64,000 bases of DNA, from the NCBI GenBank assembly GCA_947179485.1, contig OX359248.1, positions 47,874,847 through 47,938,846 on the forward strand. Direction: 5' to 3'. This document shows positions 18,426 through 32,310 of this stretch, in pieces. The position numbers and the translations under genes are program-made. Each line of letters begins with the position of its first letter. Positions within the stretch are counted from its first letter, which is position 1. Under the pieces are notes generated by a model that had not been told where the DNA came from, did not search any database, and saw only the letters and a program-made list of their open reading frames with translations. This stretch comes from Allacma fusca (Eukaryota; Arthropoda; Collembola; Symphypleona; Sminthuridae).

Positions 18426-21400
18426 CTCTGTGTGAGAGGACTCCCTGAAACATGGGCATTCCCACCGGGGCCCATGCTGGGGGGAGAGGCTGAGGACGAG
18501 GACAATAGGAAGGCCTGAGGTGAAAGCGTGTAAATAACATGCCATAGTGGAGACATTCATGAGGAAGGCAAGTTCACATAAAGGAGAGCACAAGAGCTAA
18601 TGAATAGTTCCACTCACTTGGTTAGGAGAGCTTTGTGTTGCTCCACTCGAACGGATAGGCCGTAGCTCCTCCACAGATCCCGAATAGCCATGGCCATGGA
18701 CCGTCCTTCCGCTGTTCCCGCCATGTGAACTTCCTGAGACATTCGTCTACAAATAAAAATCCAGGCGGAACAAGTTAGCGTTTTCTAAACAAGGATTTTT
18801 TTTCCCCTACTCCTTTAAGAACCTTGTTTGTCTTCTGAGGAAATCATTAAGGACCAGGACGGAATTAATTTTGGATTCCATCCCCAGGATCTTTCGCCTA
18901 CAACTGCTCATTGGTCTGGTTAATTACGCTTGGGGTATTCGTAATTACATATTTACATTTGCTTATAGGTGTGGAAATATTAATTAGGGTAGGAATGCAG
19001 GGATTTCATAATGCATAGATACCCTCACATGCCCTCCTTACATAGATACTCTTTAATAATTAATTATAACACTCGTAGCCATCTAAGTATCCATTCTTCC
19101 AGGGATTCTATAAATGTGTACAAAAACATAGGATTTGGCTAAGAATCAATTCCAACTTACTTCCCACCAATACCCAATGCTGGATTTACAATTTGTCCAA
19201 AGTAGCCTAATATCAATTATTACTTCATCCTTTAATATCCGAAGGTTTTAATAGTGGAGCGAAATTCGGACGGTAATTGCATTCAAGGCTCGTTTTGCCT
19301 CTCCGCTCATGATGAAGAGGGCAAAGTTCAGAAAAACTTGTGTTCATATAATTACGAGCCTCTCGAAAAGGGATATGGGCTTTGAAAGGGCACATGGATA
19401 TGGAATGAGTGGGCTGAGAAGCATAGTGAGCATCTTCAGTATTCAAGCATATGAATATGCTCACTTTTGTTTCCTAAAAATTATGACGGAGTTCATCCTA
19501 GCTTTTAAACACTTTGAAGAAACTTATCTTTGTCTTTTTGCCGACAATAGACATGCCCCTGCTTGTACTTACATAGGTAGAATACATGGAGTTTGGATTG
19601 TCTGCAGAAGAGTGTACAGCTTGGAGAAAGTTGAGTGCGCTTTCATCCGGAGCTTCCTCTAAGCTTATTTTTAGGTTTCTATAGGTATGAATACATATAT
19701 CTAGATATATAGATATAGATATGAGACCATCCAGACAACAGATGCTTTTTGTTTGGAAGGAGGTATGGGCCATACGTGAGGCTATGAGTGCTCACACGTG
19801 GAAAACCAATGAGCATTAGAATTTTCACCGAGGTACTTGTGTAAATAATAGGCCCATTGAAAGTGAAAGTAAGGCCTGGAGTAAGAACGCATACGTTATA
19901 GGATTTTTAACTCTTCGTCCCTGACACAGGATAGGGAAGGGGAAGGAGCTTTCACTCATTCACTTCATACCAAATGAGGGAACAAAGGGAATGTGGGATG
20001 AGGTACCCAAGTTGGCTTCACACACACATCGCCTCCAGGTGAGTTTGAAAGGAAAGTCTGAATAAACAGAACAATCAAGCCTGGACTGAGAAATAGGGAG
20101 AAAAATGGAGTGGATTTCATACTATAAAAGCTTTCCAAAGCAATCAAGGCTATTTCTTATTAAATATCAAGAAAGGAAGCCCGGAGGGGTTTTTAAATGC
20201 ATTCACTCCACCGCCTCCATGGATGTGAGCAAAATGTAAACACGGGCGTTATGAACCCTAGTGTATAGATCTATGTGGAGGACTAGGACTCACTTGAGAT
20301 TATGTCGAATATTGTCAGCGGAAATTTGACCCACAAGCTTTTGGAAAGTGGATTCATTGATCTCATGTGTGGACCAGGAGAGAGAGGATGGAGGCGTCCA
20401 GGCCGCATGTGGCTTTGGAGTCTTGCTAGGCACGGAGCTTCGGTCCTTTTGCCCGATGATGTATCCACAGATGAAGCCCAAGAGTAGGATTCCAGCCGAG
20501 GCTGCTAATACTTGGAGCTGTGAATGCAAATTAAGGAGAAAGCACTTGAGCCCGCTGTATTTGAATGTGCGTCGTGCTAATACATGGACAGGAACTGCAC
20601 TAGAAATTTGAAGAATTATTTTTATATGTTTTTTTGCCCTAGCTCCTGAAGCATTTCCGACTTACTGGAAATAGGCGGCCCAAAATCTTACGTGAAATTA
20701 AATTTGTTATAATTGAATTCTTTTTTAAAATTGTATTTCCGGCCTGTGCTCACGCTGGGACAAACCCTAATTACTTTAAATATTAGTTTGTTTTATAGGA
20801 GGAAACTTTACTGAGGAAATTTTATAAGATACTCAATAAGCTTTGTAGTCAATTGTCAAGCCAATGCATTGTGAATCGTTGGCAAGGAAAGCAAGAATTA
20901 GGAGGAAGTTTGGCGTCAAATAGGGGGATCCGGAGGAGTGGAAGGATTTAACGCTATTAATTTGTTCTGCAAGATCCGACCGTTATAAATCATGGCCATC
21001 TATATTAAATCATACTAGATACAAAGATTTGTGACTGCAGGAGCCAGAAATCTAAGGGAAAAAATATGATTCGACTAAAAACATTCCCAAGGTTTGGATT
21101 AAAAAAACGTCCTTTAAAAAGTCCTAATCTAATTTCATATTCTCGGAGTAATTAGAATAATTCGTGATTTCTTGGAAGAGCAACTAATTAATTGTATTTT
21201 TTGGATTGGTCTAGAAAATTAGGAAAGAACTGCTGATGTATTTATTCCAGTTGTTTCATAAGTTAGGGGATGGGTTCGGGACTTGGGTATAGTTGGAAAT
21301 ACGGCACTATATGTAGATATGTTACTATGCAGATGGTAATTTGAATTTTTTGAGCTCTAAAAGGCAATGATGCTTACCTTTGCTTTGCAAGCGGAAGCTT

Positions 21401-21596
21401 TGGAGGAACGTTTGGAATGCACACGAGCTGTATGGATGGCGACGATGGGTTGAGAGAAAGTTGTTGACGGGGTCTCATCCGTATGATCGTGATCTTCCAG
21501 CGTGAGCTGCTCCTCCACACTCATTTCCGTCTCATCTGAGTACTGCCAACGACGGTAGTCCTTCTTTCCCGGCATCATCAGCCTGAACCAATCCAT
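6396..21596 (-). CDS. Transferrin receptor / glutamate carboxypeptidase II-like membrane protein, probably non-enzymatic
   Basis: Type II membrane protein of the M28B / transferrin receptor family, about 831 residues (human GCPII about 750). Exons in transcript order: 21378-21596, 20294-20517, 18618-18746, 16846-16982, 15723-15844, 15125-15259, 13724-13791, 12900-13071, 10694-10892, 10142-10459, 9286-9379, 7339-7488, 7048-7183, 6396-6789. A 73-residue cytosolic tail precedes a membrane helix (LLLGFICGYIIG). The protease-associated domain includes FYPDPADFGPF, and the peptidase-like domain has GCSHDSWTYGAGDPG and FVSWDANLY. The C-terminal dimerisation domain has NDKLMSLDRAFL. Compared from memory with GCPII, the first zinc histidine is Ser, the EE of WDAEEFG is Asn-Leu and the Asp after YIN is Thr; the Asp of GAGD and the His of PLFHTSFDT remain. 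Loss of these suggests a receptor or pseudo-enzyme, as in TfR or NAALADL2. Exon 12900-13071 is one base too long for its frame (see findings). The last intron's boundaries are ambiguous. A TTTTTAG acceptor just upstream of the ATG suggests a 5' untranslated exon. Confidence 0.85.
7489..9285 (-). other. Intron of the transferrin-receptor-like gene
   Basis: About 1.8 kb between exons 11 and 12. It contains a short (GT)n near 8767 and scattered TACAT/ATGTA words. I see no additional exon with homology to the family and no mobile element. Confidence 0.6.
10893..12899 (-). other. Intron of the transferrin-receptor-like gene
   Basis: About 2 kb between exons 8 and 9. It holds (CA)n tracts at about 10945-10964 and 11627-11648 and a short (GA)n near 12846. 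Open frames across the CA tract are repeat artefacts. No gene seen. Confidence 0.6.
13352..13424. repeat. Interrupted (GA)n with a duplicated spacer
   Basis: GA-rich tract in an intron. The 15-bp spacer AAAGTCTCCCAGAAA appears twice, at 13359-13373 and 13391-13405, each beside GA runs. This is a recent local tandem duplication of about 32 bp. Confidence 0.85.
14368..14392. repeat. (TATG)n microsatellite
   Basis: About six uninterrupted TATG units within an intron of the transferrin-receptor-like gene. Confidence 0.9.
15638..15659. repeat. (AGG)n microsatellite
   Basis: Seven AGG/GGA units immediately beside an exon of the transferrin-receptor-like gene, inside the intron between its exons 5 and 6. 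Confidence 0.9.
17625..17642. repeat. (CA)n microsatellite
   Basis: Nine CA units in the intron between exons 3 and 4 of the transferrin-receptor-like gene. A degenerate TG tract follows at about 17810-17850. Confidence 0.9.
18386..18424. repeat. (GA)n microsatellite
   Basis: GA tract with one AC interruption, in the intron just downstream of exon 3 of the transferrin-receptor-like gene. Confidence 0.9.
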
Positions 21597-22919
21597 TTTC
21601 AAAAATCAAATCTAAAAATATTTAATATGCTGTCCAAATCCCCCTTACAACTCACGTGAGACAAATATCCACCAGTTACTTTTGAGGGGATATGGCAAGT
21701 CCCCTTTAGAAACATCCTTGTCAAGTCAATCGGAGAGGAAGGTTTGTAATTGAAATTCATGAAGGTAAGTTCGCTATAAATTCTGGAATTGCGGGATGTC
21801 TGCTCTCTGCCTAATCATCCCGTGGCTTAAAACAGGGAGAAAGTCCTAGCGGGATTTATGGCCTCTTTCCATTTGTATTTATTTATAGAAGACATCCTAT
21901 ACTCGGAGCCGCGGTCTGTGGACAAGCTTACTTTGGCAGGTTCCTTGGACCAATCTACTACCTCCCCTTGCTTCAGTAGATTTGTACCAGTCAGTACATT
22001 AACGTATGGGTTAGTCTCTATGAAGGATTCTTCCTTCCCTCACAAGGAGGGCGTCTCAGATTCAAAAACGACTCAGGAAATACCCCGGGTGTATTTATAT
22101 TAATGGATGAGTTATCATAACTCCAAATCAAATATCTAATTACCCCCTCCTGATTTAAAGTGGAGCTAAAGCTTTCAATTAGTTTCTAAATTTAATATCT
22201 ATTTCTGTACAAATTTGATCTATAAATTTTTAAATGTCAGTACAAACTATTGCGATTTATAAAAATATCTACTAAACGTCAAAATTTAATCCAAACCATA
22301 TATTTTTTGGGAGGAATTTAAAATCTTAACTCTTTTTAACGCTCTCAAACGTCCGTGCCTATAAATTCTTTTGATTTTGATGTTTTATTTAACTGTTCAC
22401 TCCAAGTGACTGTCCACACCTAACTTTCATCCTGAGGATTTGGCATGAGATTTCCGGAGCTAAGCATTTACAAGGCCAAGAACCATTGCCTTTTGTGGTA
22501 GGGAGATTCATTCATCAATGACTTTAGCATGTGAGGGATTCTCCCTGTCAGTTGATAGCTTTAGCTCGTATGCAATTACGTGCATGAAGGTTTTTTGGTG
22601 AGAAAATAGAAACTTTTGATTTGGTGCGGAAAAGGGAGACTGAGCGAAGTGCTTATCTCCTCAACTCCTTCCCACTATCTCTTTATCTCTGTAAACGTCC
22701 CAGGAATCTCACTTTCTCTCCCTTCCCCCGCTTGATTTCCCCAACATTGGCCAAAGTGTGATTTAGGTGGTTGGGGTCTGTACAAAAGTCCGGCTCTTCC
22801 TCAGGGCGTCCTCTCAGTTAAGAACAGAGTTTTTTTTTCAATCCTCATTTCTTGTCACGTCTTCACTCTACGCCGAACTATTACACGGACAATTTTCTCC
22901 CTGGATTCTCCTTTCCCCC

Positions 22920-22924
<5 letters not shown>

Positions 22925-22953
<29 letters not shown>
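22925..22953. repeat. (CT)n microsatellite
   Basis: Fourteen CT units. Open frames crossing it encode Ser-Leu strings and are not genes. Confidence 0.92.
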
Positions 22954-22956
<3 letters not shown>

Positions 22957-25900
22957 GGAGTTGCTCTGTTTCCCTTGAGTTGGATACATTCCAAAAGGAA
23001 AAGTTTGCCCTTGTCTATTGCTCCACAACTTCATGCGTTATTAACGACTGGCCAATATTGTTAGGAACAGGAATACTAGTTTTTTTGTTTTTTTCCCTCT
23101 TGTTGCTACTTTCCCCTGTAAGTTACAAGGATCTCCCCTCGTTTTTGATGTCACCTTCAAGTTGATGGGAAGCTTTGAGCTATGACCAACTGGCAAAAGC
23201 CAGATTTAATGGACGTTAAACTTGGGAAATAAGTCTCTAAGAATTTGAGGGGGGAAAGTTGTTCATCCCAACTTGATCTTGTTTGCCAACGAGAGAGAGA
23301 GAGAGAGAGTAGCAACAGTACTAGTAGAAGGAGCAGGAGTCGGAGAGGAGGTGGGGAACGTAGTAATAATTGTGAGATCGATGAGTGCTTTATTAGCTCA
23401 AGTAATAGATACGGATTGGAAGCTTTGGAGAGAAAGGAGCTGGAAAGAAAGCCGGGAATGAGTTCAAAGAGAAAGGAGGGAATGAGGCTTGAAATGATAC
23501 ACATGACCTGGTTCAACCTAATGTGTCAACAGTTATTAAGTCAAGAGTGTTTTTCCTTTCCTATGAAATTATGTTGGCTCTTGTCAGGGATGCAAAATTA
23601 CACTCATGAAAGAAGATGGAAGATTTTCCAATCCGCCAACTTTCTTCAAGTCAGACAAGATTAGGTTTAAATAGCATAATCAGCAGTTAGCACTAAAGCG
23701 TGTGGATATACCTATCTACGCAGAGCTCGAGAATCCCAGAATTCTATTTGTGGTGTTAAGTTGTGTGTACACTACTCTCTCTCTCTCTCTCTTACTTTCT
23801 CTTGAGCTTACCAGCAGGAAACTTGTTCCTATGCAATTCCAATGAGATTCGAGTGAAACCTGCGCATCGTCATCATCTCCCCATTAAATCTCCTACTTTA
23901 CATTTCAACCTCACCTTTTGCCTTCATTCCAGCCCTCCCTCTCAGCTTCAATCAAGTGAGAAGTAATGCATGCATATAGTTACCGAGCTTTCACTTATAG
24001 ACTCTCCTCTGTCTATTGTGTATGGTGAAAGGTGTTCGACATATCCACATTACAGGATGCCGGAGAAGCTGGAAAGAAAGTGTGGTATAACAGGAATTGC
24101 AACACGAATGTCCTGGAGGGCCCTGTCAACATACACACACACACACACACAGAGACAGATCTACAAGGCACAAGTTACTAACAAGACTTCTCATCAATAC
24201 GGCAGCAAGGGGTACAACAAGTTTCCAACACACTCTCCTCTCACTTTCTCTGTCTTCCCTTTTTCTACAAATAATATGGCGTCCTGCTTTCTTTTAATGA
24301 TCTCATTTTCTTGAATTTTACGGAACGGAGCTTTCTATACACAAACTCCGTCAAGCATAATCCCACAATGGGAACTCTCACTGGTCTTGGGAAACAACTC
24401 GGGGAGTATAGTAGGAGCTCGCCAACAAAAATCCTTTGTATACAAGTCGTGCCTAAGAGGCTGTGCATACTGGCGTGCGTGTGAGGAGCGTCTATGCAAT
24501 TAACGCTAAATCTCCCTATGGAATGGGTATAGTGGGAGAGGAGATACCTATGGCCTAAGTGAAAGCAACCATCACATGTGTAATTATGCGTGCATACCTA
24601 TAAGTAATGGGAGGGTCTTGAGTTTTCATTTCACGCTCGGGCATGCAATCCCTTTACTTATTACTGTGTCTTGATCTGGGCTCCCTAATCCTTATAACTT
24701 TCTCCGCCTGGTTTCCTTTTGGGGGAATTCAGGCGAGGAGGAGAGTAACTTTTAGTTAGGGACACTGATGTGGGAGTAATCAACACTTCTATAATCATAT
24801 AATTATGCGAGTTTATTTCCACATGAGGTTCCCACTTTCGATGGTATTTTGGAGAAAGAGGGGTATTTTAAAAGGGGGAACGTGGCTGCTTGTGAGAGAG
24901 GTCCCAGGAACTTTTAGCCGCATTTCTGTAGTAATTCAGCTTTGAATTTATAATGTCTAATAAGCTACTTATGTTTTGTTCCAAGAATGAAATCCATTTC
25001 GGAATTATTCTACCGTAAAGTAACTATTTGGCTGGGAGCTGATAAGTCACATTGAGACGGAGGACCTTCAGCATGGGGTTGTTTGGAAGAGATTTAGCAT
25101 GCGCCTACAATTAGCCTCGTACTTGCGTAATTACTGAGTGGAGTCACCGGATTTGGAAATGAGGAGTTGGGACCAAGACGTGAGGTTTTGCTGAAATTTC
25201 ATGAAGGAAATGAGACAATAAGTACTTACGATGCAGGAAGAAAGGTACTTTCGAGAAAGAAATTGCCAGAAATGCGAAGGTTGATTGTGAATGGTGTGGA
25301 AGCGATTGCCAAGAAAATGTCTCTTCAATTTTACATGTGCACATATCCATCTGTCTATAGATAATTATATAAATATACGAGCGTACATACAGGCACTGTA
25401 AAAGCATCCACACCACCCTAACCCTGTCATGGGCTTGTATAGCCTTAAGTGCAGCACACAAAATTATAGATGTAGGTACAAATGTAAAATAGAGGTGCCT
25501 ATAAATCTATAGCGTGGGCCTCCTCGGGATTCCCATGTAATAGTACTGTAGTATGTATGTATTAGCCATACATGGTCACGTAAAGGCCAGGGTTATATGC
25601 CCTGTAATATAAAGTGTAAGTTGGAAAGCCGGTCATCTCCAGAACATTGAGCCGAGTCCCAAGGAATGTATAGCCAAGTGGTAATTCCAGTAATTGTCTC
25701 GTTGACAAATCCAATCAAAACTTGCACTCCCAGTGTTCACTGTCATCGAGAGGCTTGAAGTAGAACAACAAGTATGTACCCCACCCCTCGTCCTATACCC
25801 TCAGAGCTTAACTCTTTAGAAAAATCTTAAGCCCAGCAATTTTTACCCAGCTTTACTCTAAGCACCCCTGATATGAAGTGCAAGACGAGACAAAAATAAT

Positions 25901-26198
25901 GAAAGTACCTCACTAAAGTCAACAAGGATTCGGTGGGATTGGGAGTAAGCAAAGCAAGTGGGAGCTGTTGCTGGTGTAGTTGGGGAAAGTACATAGTTCC
26001 TTAGCCCTCCTCAAAGGAGCAAGATTTGTGAAGGTGGGAATGCTGAGTCGTAAACGTAAAAATGAACGTTTATTTGGTTAAAAATGTGGTTCTCACATGC
26101 CCATTAAAACCCCTTGAGCTGGAGTCATTGGGCCAGATGCTCTTTGGGCTTGAGTAGAGTTGATAAGCAAATTTTCTGTGTACAAGGGCCCAATAAAA

Positions 26199-26282
26199 AG
26201 AGTGAGAGTGAGAGAGAGAGAGAGAGAAAGTGAGAGAAGAGAAAATAAGAGAAGAGAAAGTGAGAAAAGAGAAAGAGAGAGA
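26199..26282. repeat. Degenerate (GA)n tract
   Basis: About 84 bp of purine-only GA repeats with AAG interruptions on the plus strand. A CT tract follows at about 26420-26444. Confidence 0.88.
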
Positions 26283-27289
26283 ATATTGAGATAGAAGTGA
26301 GTCAGAAAATAGTGAAGAGTTGCAAATGAAAGGACATTTTAGCCTCTCTGTCACTATTTGCCGTTCTTGTAATTTTTTATGCTGCCTCATCACAACAGTT
26401 TTTTCAATGTTTTTCTTTCTTTCTCTCTCTCTCTCTCTCTCTCCGAGACTTTACTTGCAATTCAAGGGAGAGCAGAGAAAGAGAGAGAGAGAGAGAAATT
26501 GTTGAAAGGCAAGTTTGGCGGAGATTGCAAATTCTATAGATGAGCTCCTTGTTCCCGTAAAATGCCATTACTTAGTCTCTTTGAGGATTTGAATGCGACA
26601 GTCGTTCTTTGGAAGAGGCTTACATCCCAAGGCTGAACTCCTCTGACAGGTAACTACATAAACACGTTCAGGCTTGTAATGTTCCAAGGGAGAAAGTACC
26701 TTGGGAGGGAGCTCCGTATGTGTGTCTCAGTGTCTCAGTGTGTGAGTGAGTGAGGGAGTGAGAGGACGAGCATACATTGGAGGACAAGGAGGAGTGATGT
26801 GAGAGTGAGGGGCCCGGCTGATAAATGGGAGGCTAGTTGAAGCATGACGATATAGACTGGTCCAAAAGTGCCGACGATGAGTTAAAGGTAAGCACGGCAG
26901 ATAATTGCTCGCTACCTTTAAGTGGAATCTATGTGCAGGTCGTGCTCATGGAATGTTTACACAGCAAAACTAACGTCTGCTACTAATGGAGCACTCATTC
27001 GACCTGGGCCCACAAGCCATCGTCCCGTATTTTTTCATTATGGATGCGAGCCAGACTACAGTACCATTCCAATTCCATCTACTTGCCCTTTTGCCCTCAC
27101 TCCCGTCCCCTCCCGCACTCTTCCATAACTCTCACTTCCTCTCCTGGCTTCCTCTCTCTCTCTCCTTGACTCCTCACATTTCCTCAACTATAGGAATATT
27201 CTAATGCGAGTTGCAACATAAATAAGGAAACTAATGGGCACTTTTTTCCCCTTCCTTGCACTACACTTTCCACTAACGCAATTACCCAG

Positions 27290-27322
27290 CACACACACAC
27301 ACACACTCACACACACACACAA
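27290..27322. repeat. (CA)n microsatellite
   Basis: CA tract with a single CTCA interruption in the 16-kb spacer. Confidence 0.9.
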
Positions 27323-30300
27323 CACTCTAAGTAAGCTGAGGGTGTAATGGTACACAATACAGCTCTGCAGGGACCCTCCGGAGGTCCCAACAATCCTATT
27401 TCCTCACGCTGCACATGCCCCCGACCCACGTAACTAGACTAGAACAAACGGAGCGAATGCAACCCAGTTCATGTATCTACACAAAATACATCTAGATACA
27501 AATTCACATCAACAATATACACATTCATATTTGCTCCATATCCCTTGGACCTACTCCGTAGTAAGTATCATTTTATGAGAAAAAACAATCAACATGCTAA
27601 TTTCCCAGGAAACAGCTCCTGCAATAAATGCAGGAGCACGTATCAATCCACACATAAAAAGGAACACCCGACTTTTACCATCCTCCTGACAAGGCCTTCA
27701 GCGAATAATATTATAGGGCATGAAAAAAAGCCGCCCTTTGTGGAAATCCCCCACAATTGTATGCATATATATACCTCTGTATACATAATTAGACATACGA
27801 AATCAATTACCCTATATCTATAATACAGGAAACACTTACTGCCCTTCCCCCGTCAACTTACACCTTGAAACATGCAACCTGCTTTATAACATTGACCAAA
27901 CATACCTGTTCAACCAGCCCCGGAGAGACTCCTGCACCACTGACGCTCCCACGATTATCCTGTACCACGAAATTCGATCCCCAACTTTTTCCCAAGTCTT
28001 TTTATGATGGTTCCATACGAGAACTAGTTTTGATGGAGAGAAAAAAAAAGGAACTTTCAGGGAAATTGATTACTTAGTAGATAGCAGTCCTGACTTTGGA
28101 TGGCAATTGTTTGATCAATCCATGACCAGTATTTTTTTTTACGGTAGGGCCCAGCTTCAGCTTAAAATTTCCCTTCAAATCGAATAGAGTCAAAATAATC
28201 CGAGAACTGGTTGTGAGTTCAAAGTATATGGTAGATATTTCAAGTTGAAAATAGTACTCACACTTGGGGAAATTTTCCGCCTTGAAGATGATTTTTGAAG
28301 TCACTTCTATTTTAATGGGATGTGACGAGGGAGAGGACGAGGCAGGAAATGAGAGGGGAAAGTCGGAGGAATCATGCTGACAGAGAAAGAGCGTGTGTGC
28401 GGATGTTTAGGACAGAGAGGACAGGTGGGCGCCAAAGACAAGTCTGGAAGTGACTGAGTGTGGAGAAAGTGAAGGTTAAAGTAGAAGCACTGCCGGTTTG
28501 TTTCCCAGTCGAGGGAAAACTTTGCGTCTGCTCTGTCCTCCCTTTCTCCAGCTTATGCACACGAGGAGCCCTATCGTCTCCGATATGCTATGGAGAGACG
28601 AGGAGCCGTCCATCCGTCTCGGAACCATCTCCAGGCATTTTATTCGATGAATGCAAATTCCTCAGCAGTGCATAATAGCATACATAGAGTATATATTTGT
28701 AGTTTGCAGAGGACAGGAGAGCAGTTGAGAGTCCTGGAGAAAACCACATGGTTTTCTCCAGTTGGGAGTGTATGTACCTGAGACCCATCGTCAATATTTG
28801 AGGCATGTACTATCTATACACATTGGAGGCATGTGAGTATAAACAGTCCCTGTACCTCCAGCCCCAGACAGTTATTCCCCAACGCTTGGCTTGTGCACAG
28901 ATGAATTCCCTCTATTTAAATGCGTAAACAGAGGTAACGACTCCGACTGTCTATGACGGGATAGGAACCCCAGGTAAATGTATAAGTGTGCATATTTACG
29001 AGCTTCAAGCCTACAATGAATATTCACGGGAAATGTATTACATGAGAACACAATAAGATACTTTACGTCAAGCATTTCTACATATGTACGTAGGGAAAAT
29101 TCACCTTGTAGAAGGCCCAGAGAGAACAGGGCCTGTACTACTGTACTGGATTCAACGTACAATCATCCACACTACAAGTGCTCTCTCGTTACAAGAGCAC
29201 CACTAAAACTCTCGAAATGTGACTCTTTTCCAAAGACGTGATCTCACCAAGAGGACACATAACCCTGAGATGAGCGGAAATGCACTCAAATAGTTGTCCT
29301 CCTATGAAGACAATCCTCCTGCAAGAGGGACTCTCCCAACGAGAGTCCCCTGTACAGGACCAAGTACTCACACAGTCCTGCAGAAGGTCTCGTATGTATC
29401 TATACATACGTACACTTAAATATCAACGAGAATATTTACAAAAAAACAAATACATAAATTCAAAGGGAGGTCTCCTTCCATGCAGCGATAGTATATGTAT
29501 GAATGTACATACAGTCGAGCCTGTGCAGAGCAGTCTCGGAGGGTTTATAAAATTATACTGTTATAAATAAGTAGTGATGTATTTAAAGGCCACAAGGAGG
29601 TTGAGAAATATTTGCTCAGGAAAAATCAATGGTGCTGTTATAAAAATGAAGCTGTCTTGGAGGGGCTTTCCTGGAATTATATCCCTATGTGTACTTACGT
29701 TGGGTAAGATATATGTACATAAATGCACACGAGACGGTTAATTCAAAGGTATCATCTCCACACTACTAGTAGTTTAAACAGAATTTTATTTACATTTGCA
29801 CTCCCGATTCTGGGTGAGGGCTCGTATTCTATATCTATCTCCATGTACATAATAATTATGGAGGCAATCATAGGGTTAACGTGGTTGTTAAACATGGATG
29901 ATGCATAGTACAGTGAACTCTTCCCTGTAGCCAATCTTCAAAGAATCAAAAATTGACTCTGACAATCCTAAGCTTTTATAATCCTGCCGTTACAGTGGAG
30001 GGATAAAAACTGGAATTATGGTAAGGAGGGGGAATGTGTTCAGATATTTTTCCTTCCCAGAGAGAGAGAGAGGAACTCTCGTCTTATTTTATACGAGGAG
30101 GGACTGGGAGAGCCGGAGTGCACTGTACGGAGGTTATGTACGTTAGATATACATAGGTGTGTTAAATTGTATTTAGCTGGTTGGAGGAAAAGAACAGATG
30201 TATTATAGGATGGGTGGATGTCTGTAGTTGAGTCAGACGTTATAAGGTGTATTTCCATACAATCATTATTCCTTTCCCTGCCATATAAGGAGAAATTCAG

Positions 30301-31292
30301 ACCAAATCCTCTTTAAGCCATGCATGGTGAGATGGTGAAACGATTCTCCAAAGCTTTCCCTCTCCTTTTTCCTTCATCCACTTCCCTCATGGAGAAACAT
30401 TTGACTGGCTCTATAAGGGAGGACGACAATGGAAAGATCCCTGAATTCCCTCTGCTTTTATTTTTCCAACCACTCGCTTCACTAGTCTTGATCGCGTTTC
30501 ACTTTCAAACCCATCCTCTCCTTCCACGCACACTACTCTTCCCAAACGCATCATCCCAGCATTATAACCGAAAACAACTGCTGACAAACCGCTTTGACAT
30601 GCTCCTGCCTCCTCTCCCTCCATCCTCCGAAGGTATCTACGGAGTCAGGAAGCTCATCCAGGCACGGTATCTTGATCAAAGTTCAGCCTGGTCAATTCTA
30701 TCCGCGTAGATAGATAGATATCTGATTTTGTTTTGGGGGAAAAAATATTTTCTTTTAAAGAGGAAGAAAGAAGATCTAATCCACGAGATGTACTTACGGG
30801 CACGTTTCTCAAATTGGAACGGTACTATAAAAAAAAAATTTTTACTATATTTTTTTTGTAGCTGGTCCAAGGATTTGACGTTCACCAGGATCCCGATACA
30901 TAATGCATGTGAAGGTGTAGGTAACATGTCTCCCTCCATAAGCTATGAGATGTAGTGGGAGCTATCAAGTCGGCATTGCCAGATGACATTGCCGTAGTAA
31001 AGCTGGAATGATGGAGGAATGACGGAGGATTTCCTACCTTTTCAATTGCTTCCTGGCAACTTGTCATTAGCTCACATTTACTACCTGACATTTGTCTCGT
31101 CGAGAGATATGCTAAAGGGTAGACCTTTGAATGAGGAAATAAAACTGGCAGTCGAAGCGAGCTAAAAGGGAGAAAAGTTTTTTCCATGAGGAAACATTCT
31201 ATAGAGGGAACTCATTTCCAAAGATGGGGGAAATTCAAAATAAAGATTTTTGGGGGAAGTCACTTCTTCTCAATAAGAAAGTTTTTAGCTGG

Positions 31293-31319
<27 letters not shown>
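31293..31319. repeat. (GA)n microsatellite
   Basis: Thirteen GA units in the gene-free spacer. Confidence 0.9.
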
Positions 31320-31325
<6 letters not shown>

Positions 31326-32235
31326 GGACAGCAGTAAAGATAGAATGAGGAGGTAAAAGTTGCTCACGTGGATTAAATTACATCCGAGATTCGAAAAGTC
31401 AAGTTTTCCAGGAATTCTTTAGGCTATTTACGAAGCATCATAACAAAGGAAGGGTCCTCATGAATTTATGCGCAATGTTACGCTTCGCCTCGGAGAGAGA
31501 GGCAAGACGGGGGAAGATGAGCTCAACTCAACATTTGTCATAACCAACAATGAGACGAGTGCCTATCTTTAGGAAATTCTTACTCCTCCTGCTATTCTCT
31601 GTAGTGACCTTATATGACAGGACAATGTATGAGTCTTACCCTCCTATTTCCTATATCTTATGTATCCAGCCACTTCATGGTTGCACATGCATATGTATAG
31701 TGGAGACAGACGGCTTACGCCTCTTCTGGTCCATTCTGAGCCTTTTCTAAAAGTAAAAAAAGACATCTTTATTTTTGAGGTTTCTAACTTCTCTGCAAAA
31801 TCTTCCTGAGTGGGTCCCTCTCCTTATGCGGATCCTTATAACTATATCTATACTTAGTACCAGGATGCTATATCCATACTTATGCAAAACCGTATCGTGA
31901 TCATCGTAACACTTCAGAGCTTCCAGCATTTTTATAGCTTTATGATACCGCATTGTTTGCTTTTACTGAATGCGCTGGTACCTCCATGGACCAAGTATTA
32001 TATTTACTACTTCACAGTCCCAGTCCCCACATATGTATGTAGATAGATACATATACAAAATAATTCCTAGCCTTAAGTTTTTATACATCGTGTGAAATTG
32101 CGTATTGTGAAGAAGCAAAATGTACTGGATACATTTTTAATTAAAAGCAAAATTAACGGCAGGAAGTCTCAAGAAAGAAATCCTTAACTACAAGATTGTC
32201 TTTACATTTACATCCAATGTTCATTGGGTTTTAGT

Positions 32236-32310
32236 AAAAAATGAATCGGATCATTTTACTTTTAATCTACAATACCACAAGTCTATTTTGCCTCTCCAGC
32301 AAGGATTTAC
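32236..32310. repeat. Partial copy of a small inverted-repeat element
   Basis: CGGATCATTTT and ATTTTGCCTCTCC lie in the same order and at a similar spacing as in the right arm of the element at 40235-40448. This looks like a truncated or diverged second copy. Confidence 0.5.
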
